A stretch of DNA of 64,000 bases from Lithospermum erythrorhizon (Eukaryota; Streptophyta; Magnoliopsida; Boraginales; Boraginaceae): NCBI GenBank assembly GCA_019722365.1, contig JADFUC010001903.1, positions 124,001 through 188,000 on the forward strand, written 5' to 3'. This document shows, one piece after another, positions 48,801-60,618 of this stretch (positions are counted from its first letter, which is position 1; each line of letters opens with the position of its first letter). The notes under the pieces were generated by a model. The model was not told where the DNA came from and ran no database searches. It was given only the letters and a program-made list of their open reading frames with translations. The position numbers and the translations under genes are program-made.

Positions 48801-49700
48801 ATGGTAGTGGGTATGGCCCTGGCTTACGTTAAGATCGGACTGACCAATGAGACCGTTGTATGATTGGTCTTCAATATCCCTATTATAAATTGTGTGCTGG
48901 TAATGGTCACGCTTTTGATCATGTATCCTTTGTGAAATCCAAAGGTACTACGCGTCTACGTTTATAGAATGACATGTGAAGCCCGGTAGTGGTGTGGATA
49001 AGCGGTTGAATGATGCTCCTTAGGAGTTGTAGTTTATCGAGGTGCTAATATACAAAATATCCACGAACTCAATGTATGAAACAAGCATCAGCTCTACATG
49101 AAATTTGCAATAATTAGAGCTATAACTTATTTAGTGCCGATAGGTAATGGTAGCTACATTCTACTCGACTCCTCGTCTGAAAATTTGATGGGCTCGCTGT
49201 GTCACGGGGGCTTGAATTTGATTGAATATATATCTCTTCTTGCATAGCTTTTCTAGAGTTACGTGGAGTCCCTCCTCTATGATACCTCCGAGAGATAGTA
49301 TCAATCCGCCCGTGAGCCTAGAGCAGTCCTTGAGTTCGAGAACTTTACTTGCGGCGGTGGGCTCACTGCGGTTTTGGCGTTGATTGTCCCGGTAGTACCG
49401 CCCAGCCGTGAACTCCTTAGTATCCTTTTTATCATCTTTTCCATCTCAACATCCAAGACTACACACTCATTTTGTCATGGGAATGCTACGCGATGATATT
49501 CGCGATGGCGTGTTCGATCCATACAGGTACAGTGCATACCGTCCATGACTGGCTTAGGAAGTAAATTTTTGTCTTCTATGCGGCGTATACCTCCGCTATT
49601 GAAACCCCGTATTAGGGTGAAACCCACATTGGGGGGCTTTCTTGTGTAATATTATACCAACCCTTTTTGAGGCATCGGTTCAAAATTTCTCCTTTTTGAA

Positions 49701-50364
49701 CTACGCACTTGTATGCCGTGAGAAAGTCGGTCCCGGACGGTGTTTTCTTGGCGACTTCGGCGCCCTTTTCCTCAGCGAGTCCACAACGCCTTTTGGTTTG
49801 GACTCCTTGTTATTCAATTCTTCCAACTCGACATATTGGCGGACCCTGGCTGTGAGTTTGTCCTTTGATAATGGAGTTTCGAGAACAAAAGCTTTCTTGA
49901 GTTTTCCATAAGCCAAGCCGCGGTAGAACGCCATATATGCCACTTTATTATTGACCTTCAAGGGAATAGTAGGTAAAATAATAGTTATAGCTCTTTTTGG
50001 TAACTTCTTCAGGTTTAAATTAGGCCCTTCTTTGGATGTCAATTGCGCTCTTTATCACGGTGCTTTTGAATACGGATCCAAATTTGCTATAAAGACATAC
50101 AGCAGTTTGTTGATATAAAATACATGGAGCTAAGAGGGCAAGGCCATGTATACCCGATCTAAGGCGCTTGTCGGATAAATTGTTGGAGAATTCCTTTGCA
50201 TAAATATCTAGATCATTGGATGTGATTGTCATCTTGGCCAAAGTCCTTGCAAGTGCTTTGTCGAATCGCCATTGCAATTGAGCTGGGTAAATTGTGGTAG
50301 GATGAAACCTTGCGGCCGAAGGAACCGCGTCGAAGCGGTCGGTGAGCGGCATTTTGTTTTGCAT
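49701..50364 (-). pseudogene. Gypsy-2 gag remnant
   Basis: The segment at 50,042-49,701 contains MAFYRGLAYGKLKKAFVLE and TPLSKDKLTARVRQYVELEE. This is the conserved C-terminal part of the gag core in Tat-type Gypsy elements, where the RGL..G.L...L...P block is diagnostic. The upstream part (50,364-50,020) is less conserved and frameshifted. Confidence 0.7.
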
Positions 50365-50809
50365 TCTTTTTCTCGCTGGGTAATAGTTAGCATGGTGCTT
50401 TCATCGTCTCCAATATGCCTTAACTCTTGTTTGTAATTTAAGTGTAGTGGATCGACTGAGTTGCGGACACTGTTGGAGATAATGGCTGTGGTAGCGTGGC
50501 GCCTCTGCATGGTTATCATGAGTTCTGGTAGGCTTGCTCACTTTACATTTTGTGTCACCATGTGCATTTGTGTGATGTGTATAGCGAGGCAGCTAGCCAC
50601 GTCCTTTCTTTATGGAGTTGTTCGTTAACACGCCTTTGTATCTGATCTCCCGATATCTTGGGGATATTGATTCCATGAATTGATACGTTGGATGGGTTAT
50701 TTTATTGGGACTCATGAACCGACTCGTGAACAAACATGTTTGTGTTACTGACTTCTTCTTTCAATCCCCCACGAGGCCCAGTGGTGAAGTAATTGCAATC
50801 CGCTACCAA

Positions 50810-51295
50810 TGTATGATTACAATGATCTAATGGACTCTATTCTGGGTAATGGTATAATTGAACTCTTTACAACTTTTCAATCTAGTGGATATGGTTCTCT
50901 TGAACAAAGAGGCTGCTTTGTGATCATTCTTTTTCTTGTTCGTCTAGCGGATGCGGAAAAAGGTTAGATTGTCGATATCAGCGGGTCGGGAATCCGCTCT
51001 GCGAGTCGGACTTGAAAGTGTGACCGCGTGGAGAGCGTCCTTAATATTCAAACGTCAAGTAGAGGTATTTTGGATTTATGTGAGAGTATATAATATAAGA
51101 AATGTACTAAGCGAAAAGAATTTGAAATTAAAGTGAATGTACTAGTGGTGAGGTATTTATAGTAGAGTATTATGAGTGTCATGATGCAACTATATCAGCC
51201 AAGTTATGCCACTTGTAAATATATTGTGTCTACAGAATCGTGAGAACTTTCTTACATGAATAACAAGAAATTGGCAAATAATAGTATATATATCA
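50810..51295 (-). repeat. Gypsy-2 right LTR (5' LTR of the element)
   Basis: It starts TGTATGATTACAATG and ends TATATATATCA. On the minus strand it is followed by TTGGTAGCGGATTGC, the position expected for a primer-binding site; I could not assign a tRNA. Confidence 0.8.
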
Positions 51296-53501
51296 TGCTC
51301 TTTTTTTAATCTTTTAAATTATACCATCTTAAAATAATACATTTTGATAATATGTATTATTTTTACATTAAAAGCTGACTTTACCTATATTGAGATAAAA
51401 CTCTTCGATACTATCACATGCTATAATCCGATCTATTAGAGGCGTGTTCACTAACCTCACGATACCATATAAAAAATTATGGATTAATTTAAATACTAAA
51501 ATCATCAAATTGATGCATAACTTTTCAGCAGTCTAAATAATTGACAAAAGTGACGACATGACTTCAGGTTTTTTTAATCAGAAACGATGATATTTACTAA
51601 TAAAATTATAAAAAAGCTAACGAACACATTTATAGAACATTTCAACTATTAGTCACATTTTAGAAAATGCATCATATATAAACAAAGAACAACGATAATA
51701 TCATGAAAATTTCTTCACTTCCAAAATTTATTTTACGGCAGTTTCTAACTTTATATTAGAGTGTTAGATTCGCGTAATTTGACGGATGGTTATGTGCTCC
51801 AAATTTGATTAGATGGTTATGTGTTCAATGTCAAATGTATTGATTGTGAGAATATATCATAATATTTTTTATCAATCCTTTATTGAAAATTTTCAAATGT
51901 GACATACCGCTTGATTGAGATGTTAAGAGCTTATTTTATTGAGATGTATCCGGAAGATTCCAGGGCATATGAGAATATATTATTAGTATTAATTATTACT
52001 ATTCTTTATATTAGTTTTAGAAATAACTTTGAGTATCAAATTATTAATATTCTATTAAGTATTTTATATTATGCAGCTTATAAATATGAAACTTAGTGTA
52101 TCATTATATTTCGTGAGTTTATTCAATAGAATTAAATTCTATAATTCTTGCTCGTGGTATGGGCGCATATGATTAACGAGGCATAAAATAAAATTTCATT
52201 TGCTTTCTTGCAGCCCAGTTGTTTTACTATGTCTTAAAGGCGGGATTTCATTTATTTACAATTTAGTTTTAAACATTCAAATTTTTTTTTAGAATTTTGA
52301 ACATTTTTTTAGATTATGGATAGTATCATATACTTTTATATGTATACTAGTAGAAGACTTAATGAATGGTGATCATAGGATTTTTAAATTTTACACGAAA
52401 TAGTGTTAAGATCAACAATGGAATAAGCTATTTTGTGCCAATAAAAGCTTAAATAAAACACTATATTAACAAAAATAGGAAGAAATAGTAATTTCACCCC
52501 TTTCTTTTACAGCTTCAGTGTGACTTTAACTCCAGTGATAGACATCATTAGAAATAGCTCTCATTGACATGAGTAGGTGTGGTAGAGAACTTTGTTAGAC
52601 AACAGCGCTATATAATGCTGGTTAGTACGGTTTTGGTTTTTCATATGAATAAAATCATTTCTTAAAAAATATATGAAAATAAAAGGGCGAATGACAAGGA
52701 CATTATTAACGTTTTTTAAAAAAATTTGTTATATCGTTTTACGTTTGAATATGTATATGATGTTTTCGTATTTAAAGGAACACATTGTCAATACTTAGTT
52801 CGTTGTTGAGATCAATTAGTTTAATGAAGGATAATTTAGTATGTATATTTTTCATACTTGTCTTGCTGGCTTTATTTATCGTAAACAAAATTTATTTGAT
52901 TCACAACTTTTCACTGAAACTTGCTTTATTCTTCCGTCTATTTCGCCCCCGTTTTACATTTTTAAATGCTGCTGATGGAGGATGTTGGAAAAAATATTTT
53001 CTGAAAATCTGTGAAAGAAGAAATATGTGAAGCAGGTTTCTCGAGCTTGAATCCTAGGCGTGTTTTTATTATTATTAAACTACACAAGTGTAAGTGTTAA
53101 AATTAAGCGTTCGATGTGTATAGACTAAATTACGCTTTATGAACTATGATCTGACAAATGAAACGTGTTATTTTAATAGCCCAGTGTATGAGTCCCTTTT
53201 TAAACATGAGTGATCATATATAATAAGTCTAAAACATAAATAATATAAGTGAAATTTTTTTGAAACCTTAGTGATATAAAAAAGAATACAGCCCTGAATC
53301 TATCACTAAATATTAGCGTAGTAGCTACTGTATATATCACGAGTTAAATAATTAATTAGCACCGAAAAATATTGCCTGTTCTATAAAAACATGTTTCAGT
53401 TAAGCTACTTATAAATTCGTATGCTGCAATATTGTAGATATCAATATACAAAGCCATGGTTATTTATCCAACAATATTGATTCTGGTGGAAAACTAGTCG
53501 C
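51296..53501. other. AT-rich intergenic region, retrotransposon nest to gene island
   Basis: No supported gene. Short open frames at 51,899-52,096 and 52,785-53,030 are AT-driven and match nothing I know. The last few hundred bases should hold the 3' UTR of the LisH-CTLH gene. Confidence 0.5.
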
Positions 53502-54922
53502 CTAGCCTTTCAAGAACTCCTTCAAAGAAAAAGGAGGATGTGCGTCCTAGAAGAAGAATATTTCACCATATTAGGCAAAACAAATAGAATAACTCGAGAA
53601 CTGAAATATGTTTCAAACCAAATGCTAGCAGCCTAATACCTTGCCAAATTCCTTGTTCAACTGTTGCTGCACAACTGTTGTTTGCTGTATTAATCTCTCC
53701 AGTGCTGAATAACTGGGAGGATCCGTACACCCTGGCATTTGCAGATGACGATGAAAATAAACAAAACCAAGAGTTTGGCAAACACAAGAGAACAGGAGAA
53801 TAACAAGCCCCATGATAATTGAGTTTTAGGGAAATTAGAAGGCTCAAATGAATATCCGTATATACCAAGAATAGCTCTATTTAGATTGTCAGCAACATGT
53901 TCCCGATACTCTAAGTTCAATAAATGAAACATCGGGGACTTCTCTGGTTCTTCATAGGCCAAAAGAGCCAGAAAGTCCTGCAATAACAATAGAGCAGCCC
54001 TCCAGTTAACTATAGATCTTAAATGGACCAAAATACAAAACCAAATGAAGGAAAATTGGACATACCTGAATCTTTTGAACATATTTATCCAACACCCCAA
54101 AAGGTGTCAGTTTTGACCGAGCAAATTCCAGTGCTTCTTCACTGGACACATATATTTGAATTAAATTCGAAGAAGATAGAGGAAACCGACACCATAAAGA
54201 AAATTCAACAGTTGCTAACCTCTTTCTAGAACATATGAGTTCGACAAACTGAAGGCTCAGAAGTTCAAAATGTAGATCCTTATTCTTTTGTAATAAGTCA
54301 GGTGCAAGTTGTTCTGTTAAGTCGATGGCAGTAAGTGCATCTCCATTTACTGCTGAATCATAGATTCCTGAGAAATAAAGAGTTATATAATTCTTATTTC
54401 ACCATTTAAGCATGTTAAATTCAAAAGGCACAAATCATAGAGGCAGAAAAAGAAAAGCTTCAAACTAAACACTACTGGAGTTCCATCAGATAACGCCAAT
54501 TCTATGCTCGAAAACCAAAGAGTTATTATTAAATAGGCTGATCAGAAGTTGAGAACACAAAGTTGATGAATTAAAAGCAAACTATGTACATTGTGAAGCA
54601 TAGATATTACAAAATATTGAAGTTGTGAAGCATAGATTTGGGGACTTACGCTTCCTGTTGTCCATATGATGAAGCTGGTCGACAGACTGATTGATCCCAA
54701 CACAACTGACGAAAGATGTAACAGTTTCTTTATAGCAACTATGTACGAGGTAAGATAGCACGACGTTGTGGATGTCTTTCTCTTCTACACTCTGTCAAAC
54801 CAAACACGAACACAAACAGAGGGATGTTTTTAACCTAACATCCTCCCTTTCATATACAATTAACTAACAGACTTGACAGAATCACTTACAATGTTGTCCA
54901 CTTCAGACGGATCACCATCCAT
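53502..54922 (-). CDS. LisH-CTLH-CRA domain protein (GID8 / RanBPM-like CTLH complex subunit)
   Basis: This gene was assembled by eye from seven exons: 54,922-54,890; 54,791-54,650; 54,367-54,220; 54,141-54,066; 53,977-53,866; 53,731-53,640; 53,546-53,502. All introns are GT-AG, phases agree, and the joined frame has no stop: 215 residues. LisH covers about residues 16-50 (NVVLSYLVHSCYKETVTSF). CTLH follows at about 56-113 (TAIDLTEQLAPDLLQKNKD). CRA runs about 110-205 (FLALLAYEEPEKSPMFHLL, RLIQQTTVVQQQLNKEFGK), and the end is FSLKEFLKG. Such proteins are scaffold subunits of the GID/CTLH E3 ubiquitin ligase; LisH and CRA mediate dimer and subunit contacts. Length and end match the short plant LisH-RanBPM proteins (about 210-240 residues). 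ATG 54,922 is the first in frame. The 78-bp intron at 54,142-54,219 has an open frame in genomic DNA and could be missed. Confidence 0.9.
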
Positions 54923-55617
54923 TGCTTTATCAATCTCAAGCTTTCTAGGGTTAATACAATTTCGGTAAATATATTTGGGCTTCTAATACTAACGAATTCA
55001 GATAAGTTTATATGTGCCAATTTGCCCCCGCACTAATTAATTTTTCATATTGCCCCTTCAACTCAACTATCACTTTCAATTTACCCCCTCAAGACACTTT
55101 TGGTGTTAAACTGAACATATTTTAAATTTTAACATTTATTTTTAAATTATCAAAATTATTTTAAAATAAAATTAAAGAACCCCTAAAACATTTCAAATAG
55201 TTCAACTCATTATTAATTAATTTCATCCTAAAACTTATCTCAATATCTCTCTAAAATATGTAACTTCCAATTTTTGCGTTAATTTTTATAGGAAGATAAC
55301 AGCCTCCATGTTTCGAGGGTGAGAGTGATTACCATCCCCACACCGCTTAAGTATGCGACTCTTTAGTGACATTGAGATATATTGATATTTTGATAGAATG
55401 ACTTGATTAGAATGACTAATGGATAAAACATCTACTTTTGATTTTCTACGTTTTGCATAACCATAAACAATTATAATGTCTCAATGGATTTGACTTATAT
55501 TCATTTTATTCAAATAAATTAGTGTTCTACTTGAAGTAACTATCAAGCGTACAAACTTTGAAAACGTTATCCTAGATCAATCAAAACATAAAAAAGTGTT
55601 CCTAGATGTAGCAAAGT
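54923..55617. promoter_or_regulatory. Intergenic region: LisH-CTLH promoter and AAA-ATPase 3' side
   Basis: This is 695 bp between two genes on the same strand. A minus-strand TATATTTA lies about 45-55 bp before the LisH-CTLH ATG. TTAACCCTAG, telo-box-like, sits about 20 bp before the ATG. Neither is proven. Confidence 0.3.
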
Positions 55618-57228
55618 TTAATTACTAACACTATCAGTTTTGTGTTTGCTCTGGAGGAGTTTTACCAAATTAGTCAAAGCCGCGTCAGCATCATCATTTT
55701 TCATAAGCTCTCCGGCAATTTCAGCAGGCGTCGCCTGGACTTTGGACAAAAGTTGTTGGATATTGGCGAATAGAGAGTGATCGTCTAGCTGAAGATAATT
55801 GGAAGCAAGTAGTTTAAAGGCATTGAAAGTGCAATAAGACATGTGAATGTGCATGTCCATTCGACCAGGTCTCAATAATGCCGGATCCAGCCTCTCTTTA
55901 TGGTTGGTGGTGAACACTATAATACGCTCATCTCCGCAGCTCGACCACAACCCGTCAATGAAGTTGAGTAGCCCTGATAAGCTTATCTGTCATTCATAAA
56001 ACAATGCATGTCAACTAATGAATTGAGTAGGACTTAGGAGAGGTGCATAGAAGGATCCACAAATAATGAAATAAAATTTGTATGATAAATATTATCAATA
56101 TTTTCAATACTTTTGAATGATACTAAAATGAAAAGAATACATAAACACTGCTTGTTAAAAAAAATCGAAAATTTTGGTGGTGTGGATGCACCACCATGTT
56201 ATGCATAGGTCCTCGTATGGAGAGGTGTGGTATAATAAGAAGACATTGGAGTAGCTTACCTTGTCATTCTCAGTTGTGCCATCTAATCCACACTCTCTGT
56301 TGATCACACCACCATTACAATCAATGTCTTCAATCACCAAAATCGATCGATTAGCAGTTCCAATTAACAATCTCCTCAAATCAGAATTGCATTGGACCTC
56401 CCTCAAATCCAAATCATAAACATCAAACTTCAGATAATTAGCCATGGCTGCAACCAAGCTCGATTTTCCAGTACCAGGTGGTCCATAGAACAAATACCCA
56501 CGTTTCCACGCCTTGCCTACCCTCTTGTAATAATCTTTCATGTTTATAAACCTATCAAGATCCTGAATCAAGCCAACCTTGGGTTGGGAGTCCATGGCCA
56601 TTGTTTCGAATGTAGCAGGATGGTTTAAAGATACAGAGCCCCAATAATCTTTGCCATTATAATCAACAGTATGCAGCTTCACTGATTTAATCTCATCCTT
56701 AATTTCCTTGGCCTTTACAAGAATGTGAGGCAGATACTCTTTGAGAACTCGGTCCCTGTATTTTTTATGGAAGCTCAACTCGAAGAAGCGTAATTCTGAG
56801 TGGGAAATGCCATCAAGCTTGGAAGTTTGTTTGAAGGAAACAGACGAGGTCTGTAGCACCCAGTAGAGATTGAGTCCATCATGGGAATCGGTGATTTGTT
56901 GATTGTTGTCAACAGAGACAGTTAAGTGTTGGTTTTTTAGGGGTTTGAGGACTTTGATACGGCGAGTGGAGTCTGAGATTTTGGTGGCCAAATAAACGTT
57001 GGCTGCTTGGAACATTTGGTTAGGAGTGAGCCCATCGGATTCTTCTATGATGATGGTGAGCTGGGATGATAGACGGTCGGAGAGTTTGGAAAGATAGTTG
57101 AGGAGGGAGGCGGGGACGATGTCATTGGCAATAGATTTGAAGAGGATTAAGGATGCTGTCAGGGATGCTGCTGCCGATAAAATTGTGTTGGTGGAGGGCA
57201 TGTCCATGTTCCAGTTACACATCTTCAT
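55618..57228 (-). CDS. BCS1-like AAA-ATPase, plant AATP1/HSR4-type, two exons
   Basis: Exon 1 is 57,228-56,260 (323 codons) and exon 2 is 55,986-55,618. The 273-bp intron is phase 0 with GTAAGC donor and GACAG acceptor. Reading through the intron would give a false stop near 56,155. The product is 445 residues. The N-terminus has a hydrophobic helix (about 14-32) followed by the plant AAA-ATPase-associated domain (to about 125). Walker A is GPPGTGKSS (249-257), Walker B ILVIEDIDC (296-304), sensor/arginine-finger region FTTNHKERLDPALLRPGRMD (348-367). Catalytic residues are intact. Relatives sit in ER, mitochondrial or plasma membranes and include stress- and senescence-induced ATPases; the substrate is unknown. 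It is somewhat short for the family (often 470-520), mainly because the linker after Walker B is short. The unrelated LisH-CTLH gene lies downstream on the same strand. Confidence 0.92.
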
Positions 57229-57260
57229 TTGTTTTCTTGTCTTTTGGTTTTCGATTCCGC

Positions 57261-57270
57261 TTTATTTATA
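57261..57270 (-). promoter_or_regulatory. Candidate TATA box of the AAA-ATPase gene
   Basis: On the minus strand it reads TATAAATAAA, 33 bp before the ATG. This would imply a very short leader, so the real start site may lie elsewhere. Confidence 0.35.
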
Positions 57271-58822
57271 AGCCTGAGTTTGGTGCAGAAATTCAAGCGT
57301 TCAGGAGAGGATCTGAGACACTGAGTTTGGTGCTGAAATTTGCTCTTAGGTATTACTGCAATGACATGAACCAACCATATTAGACATTATAGTACAAGAA
57401 ACTGAATGTAATCTTTATTTGTGTTGTATGAAACCATAGTAACTGCATGATCGCTGAATATATTACTACTTCTCTCCATGAAAAAAATTACAGCATATTT
57501 TACAACTAAAGAAACCCCACTATGACCAGTAAATAGTTGAATCGTAAAAGTAAGTTGAAGATTATAAGTAGCAACTAGACTTTCAGCTAAAAACCAACTA
57601 CACAGCCTATATTCAGCTTTACTATTCCCTACACGGGTCATGGTGATGCTGAAGAGAACAACAGAAGCTTACAACTGTGGGAATTCTAATCAATGTTTTT
57701 AAAGAATCTCCAACCTAAGCAGGGTCGTATTGTAAGCATTCATTCATACCCCAGCGATATAGCAAAATGTGATGGGAGAGTTAGGTGATAATGGTTGAAG
57801 CCTTTCATCAAACACCTGGAGGAGTAAGGAGTTACACTAGGACAAAGACATGAGACAACTAAACAAGGAAGAAGCTACAATAATCGATTAATCGTTACCT
57901 CGTTGAACAAGATACAAACAATATACTTAAGTACATATTTTCATTATTTTGTATCCCGTCATTATTAGCCAGTTTAATAACCACATATAAGAATCCCTCA
58001 GGGTTTAGTCTTTTTATTATTTCCTTAATCCCCTCAACTTTATCAAATTCTCAATATTTACAGAACAAACAATTAATTATTTAAATTTGTGTTTTTTTCC
58101 TCATCACCGTTTATATTTTATTCTTGAGCGAATGATATCAAAGATAATTAATATTTGTTAATTTTTCTAATTCATCATCCTATTTTTTAACAACGACTAT
58201 TTCAATCACTTACATTCCGAATTCAATTAAATTTTAAACGACAATCCAACGTATTTTATGAATTAACTATTTCTTTTAGACATTTTTGAACATTTTAACA
58301 CGATATTATAATCTTTATTTACAATATACCTTACACTTTGAATCTTTTCTATTTCTTTCCTTTTTTCCAACATTCTTCTCCAAATTATCACCACCTCACC
58401 CTATCCCACTGCCCCCTTAACCCCACCCTACTGCCCCCCAAACCCCGCCCACCCCATTGTCCCTATCCCCACCACTTACCAGCCTCCAGCCTCTCTGATT
58501 TTTGATTTTTGCCTTGCATTTCTTTCAAGAAAGACAACAGCCCTTGTACTGAATTCATCTATATTTACCTTTCACATAGTCAGATTATTAATATAGACAG
58601 CAGAAACAGAACAAGGGTAGTTGGTTTATCTGGAGAGAAGAAAAAAAAAAATCTACAGGGCAATGCAAACCAGAGCGGCAAACTACAATTCTTTCATAGG
58701 AAAATCCCATCTCTCTGGCCCCTCATTCTTAATTTTTGAGCTAATCAAACAACATGAATTGCCTACTCTTCTTGTTGTTGGAAAACAATGGTACTGTTTA
58801 GGGACGCCTTATTTTTAACGAG
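57271..58822. other. Intergenic region upstream of the AAA-ATPase gene
   Basis: No supported gene. A C-rich, G-poor tract lies at 58,390-58,490 (repeated CCCCAC/CCCACC). An A-rich run (AAAAAAAAAA) is at about 58,640. Confidence 0.5.
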
Positions 58823-58885
58823 TACTCCCTCCATCTCAATTTGAGCTGGAAAAAAGCTAATTTTAAAGCTTTAGTAATGTTAATA

Positions 58886-58912
58886 AAGATATATATATAT
58901 ATATATATATAT
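58886..58912. repeat. (AT)n microsatellite
   Basis: An uninterrupted AT dinucleotide run of roughly 13 units. Confidence 0.9.
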
Positions 58913-59743
58913 TCTTAATGAAGTTATTTTGATATAATCGTATTTTGATAAATTTTAATTAAAATAAAAGACAACAAATACAAATCTTATAATATAGGGT
59001 TATACATGCAAATATAATTATTTTATTGTAGTGACTATTACAAGTTGTATATATGGTATGAAATTATAGACTCTATTTAATAAAATTATTAAGCTTGATA
59101 TAAAATTAACATATTATTTTTACTTGAATAACCAAAAGTACTATGTTAAGAATAAATCTGGGTTAAAAGTATGATGAAAAATATTGTTAATATACGATGA
59201 AAAATATTTAAAGTATTAATATATTTAACGCAATTTACTAAAAATATTATAATTTGTTATTCAAATCAATGCATGTGATATAAATTGGTGATGACAAGGT
59301 TTGTTAATTCGATCATTAAAAAATTAATCTGTACAATCTTTCTAATAATAATTTGTTAATTTTGACTATCAAAATCTCTTATAAGATAAAGGTACATGAT
59401 ATAGAATCATGTTATCAATTTTCATGAAGTTTTAAATAATTGTGACTATTGAAAAGAAAATGAACGAATATTTTAGAGAACGACGCCATATTTAGTATTT
59501 ATCGAGTTTCAAATAATTTTAAGATCGAAAAGTTAAAAACTAGCTTTTAACATTTTGTAGACGAGGTATGCACCAGCAATTCTTTAGTTTCAGAGGTCAG
59601 CTTAAATAATTTCGACTATCGCATGCTAAAACGGAAAGATCTTTTGCATTTACGAATATTTTGTATGTAAATTTAATTTAAGGAGTGTACTTCTAATAGG
59701 TAATTTGGTTTTTGATTTTATTTTTATGTTCGGTTTTATATAA

Positions 59744-59859
59744 ATTAATGTTTGATGTTTATATGAATAGAATGTTTAATATGTTTGATGCTTCATATTT
59801 AATTAATGTTTGATGTTTATATGAATAGGATGTTTAATATGTTTGATGTTTAATATGTA
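59744..59859. repeat. 58-bp tandem duplication
   Basis: Units start ATTAATGTTTGATGTTTATA at 59,744 and 59,802. They share ATGTTTAATATGTTTGATG, and the TGTTTGAT motif recurs beyond them. Confidence 0.75.
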
Positions 59860-60125
59860 TTTGTTATATGAATTGTTATATTTTTATGTTTGAATCTTTG
59901 ATATTTTTATATTTGTTTGCGATGAGTTGACGAATTTGATTTTGATGTTTTTATATTTGTTTGTATGATTTGACGTATTTTTCAAGGCTGCGATGTTGCC
60001 AGCAAAAGAATCGGCCGCTTTTTTTTTTTTTTAAACGCAGTAAGGGCGCTTGCATTTTCGGCATTTTGACGGAGATCGAGCTTGAATTTTTTGGCATCGG
60101 TATTCGAATAGTGGAGTCGGTTTAC

Positions 60126-60312
60126 ATGTTTTATTTCTAATTGTTAGCGGAGACGGGTCAAGTCGGGTTGGCATGAGACGGGTTAGAGTCGGGTTTTATT
60201 TAATTGTGCCATGAGTCGGATCGAGCCGGAAGCTGCGAAGTCGGATTCTAAGTGGAGACGGTTGCAGTCGGGCTCGCTGCGAGACGGGTCGCTATGGAGA
60301 CGGGTTGAGTCG
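60126..60312. repeat. GAGACGGGT / AGTCGGGTT minisatellite-like block
   Basis: GAGACGG(GT/TT) occurs five times and (A/G)GTCGGG or AGTCGGAT at least five times at irregular spacing. This is GC-rich against an AT-rich background. Confidence 0.7.
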
Positions 60313-60618
60313 TGATGTTTTGGCTTACTCTGCCTGAGTCTATTTTCAAGACTCTTAAATTGCTGACTAAAACGTGGCATTTGCCTGGGAGCTCTGGGTA
60401 GTCCGAAATTGATGCTTGAATTGGAGTCGAATGAGATTTTACCGATTAGAGACGTAAGATAAAGTAGCCGGGTGTTCGACTCCATCCCAACTCTAATATA
60501 CGGGTGGGTAGACACCTGGCATGGCTTCCGATGTCTCACTGCTTTTCAAGAAATAAAATTTGAATTTTCTAAAATTTTATGAAAAATTAAATATCCCTAA
60601 AATAGAATGAAGGGAGTA

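Larger units (their letters stand above)
40935..51295 (-). mobile_element. Gypsy-2: Tat-lineage Ty3/Gypsy element with opposite-strand ORF region
   Basis: Two LTRs of about 490 bp (40,935-41,427 and 50,810-51,295) flank minus-strand gag and pol at about 50,364-45,737. A plus-strand coding-like region (about 42,336-44,826) lies between pol and the 3' LTR. The length of about 10.4 kb and this arrangement match the Tat group (Retand, Grande, Ogre relatives), several of which carry an antisense extra ORF there. No clean target-site duplication was found; flanking TTGCT (40,927-40,931) and TGCT (51,296-51,299) are only suggestive. Confidence 0.72.
58823..60618. mobile_element. Candidate mariner/Stowaway-like element with TA target sites
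   Basis: The left end is TACTCCCTCCATCTC (58,823) and the right end, inverted, is TACTCCCTTCATTCT (60,618). CTCCCTCC is the usual terminus of plant Stowaway/mariner elements, and TA lies at both edges. It is 1.8 kb, AT-rich and without a transposase frame. It may instead be two unrelated MITE ends. Confidence 0.35.

Noticed and set aside
40935..51300. TTGCT / TGCT as target-site duplication of Gypsy-2
   Set aside because: It requires shifting the LTR edges away from the TG...CA ends; treated as unproven.
51899..52096. 65-codon hydrophobic plus-strand frame as a small membrane protein gene
   Set aside because: It sits in very AT-rich DNA where Ile, Leu and Tyr codons arise by chance, with no supporting context.
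56155..56259. AAA-ATPase ending at 56,155 as a 357-residue protein
   Set aside because: That tail is intron read-through; the sensor and arginine-finger region lies in exon 2 behind a good acceptor.
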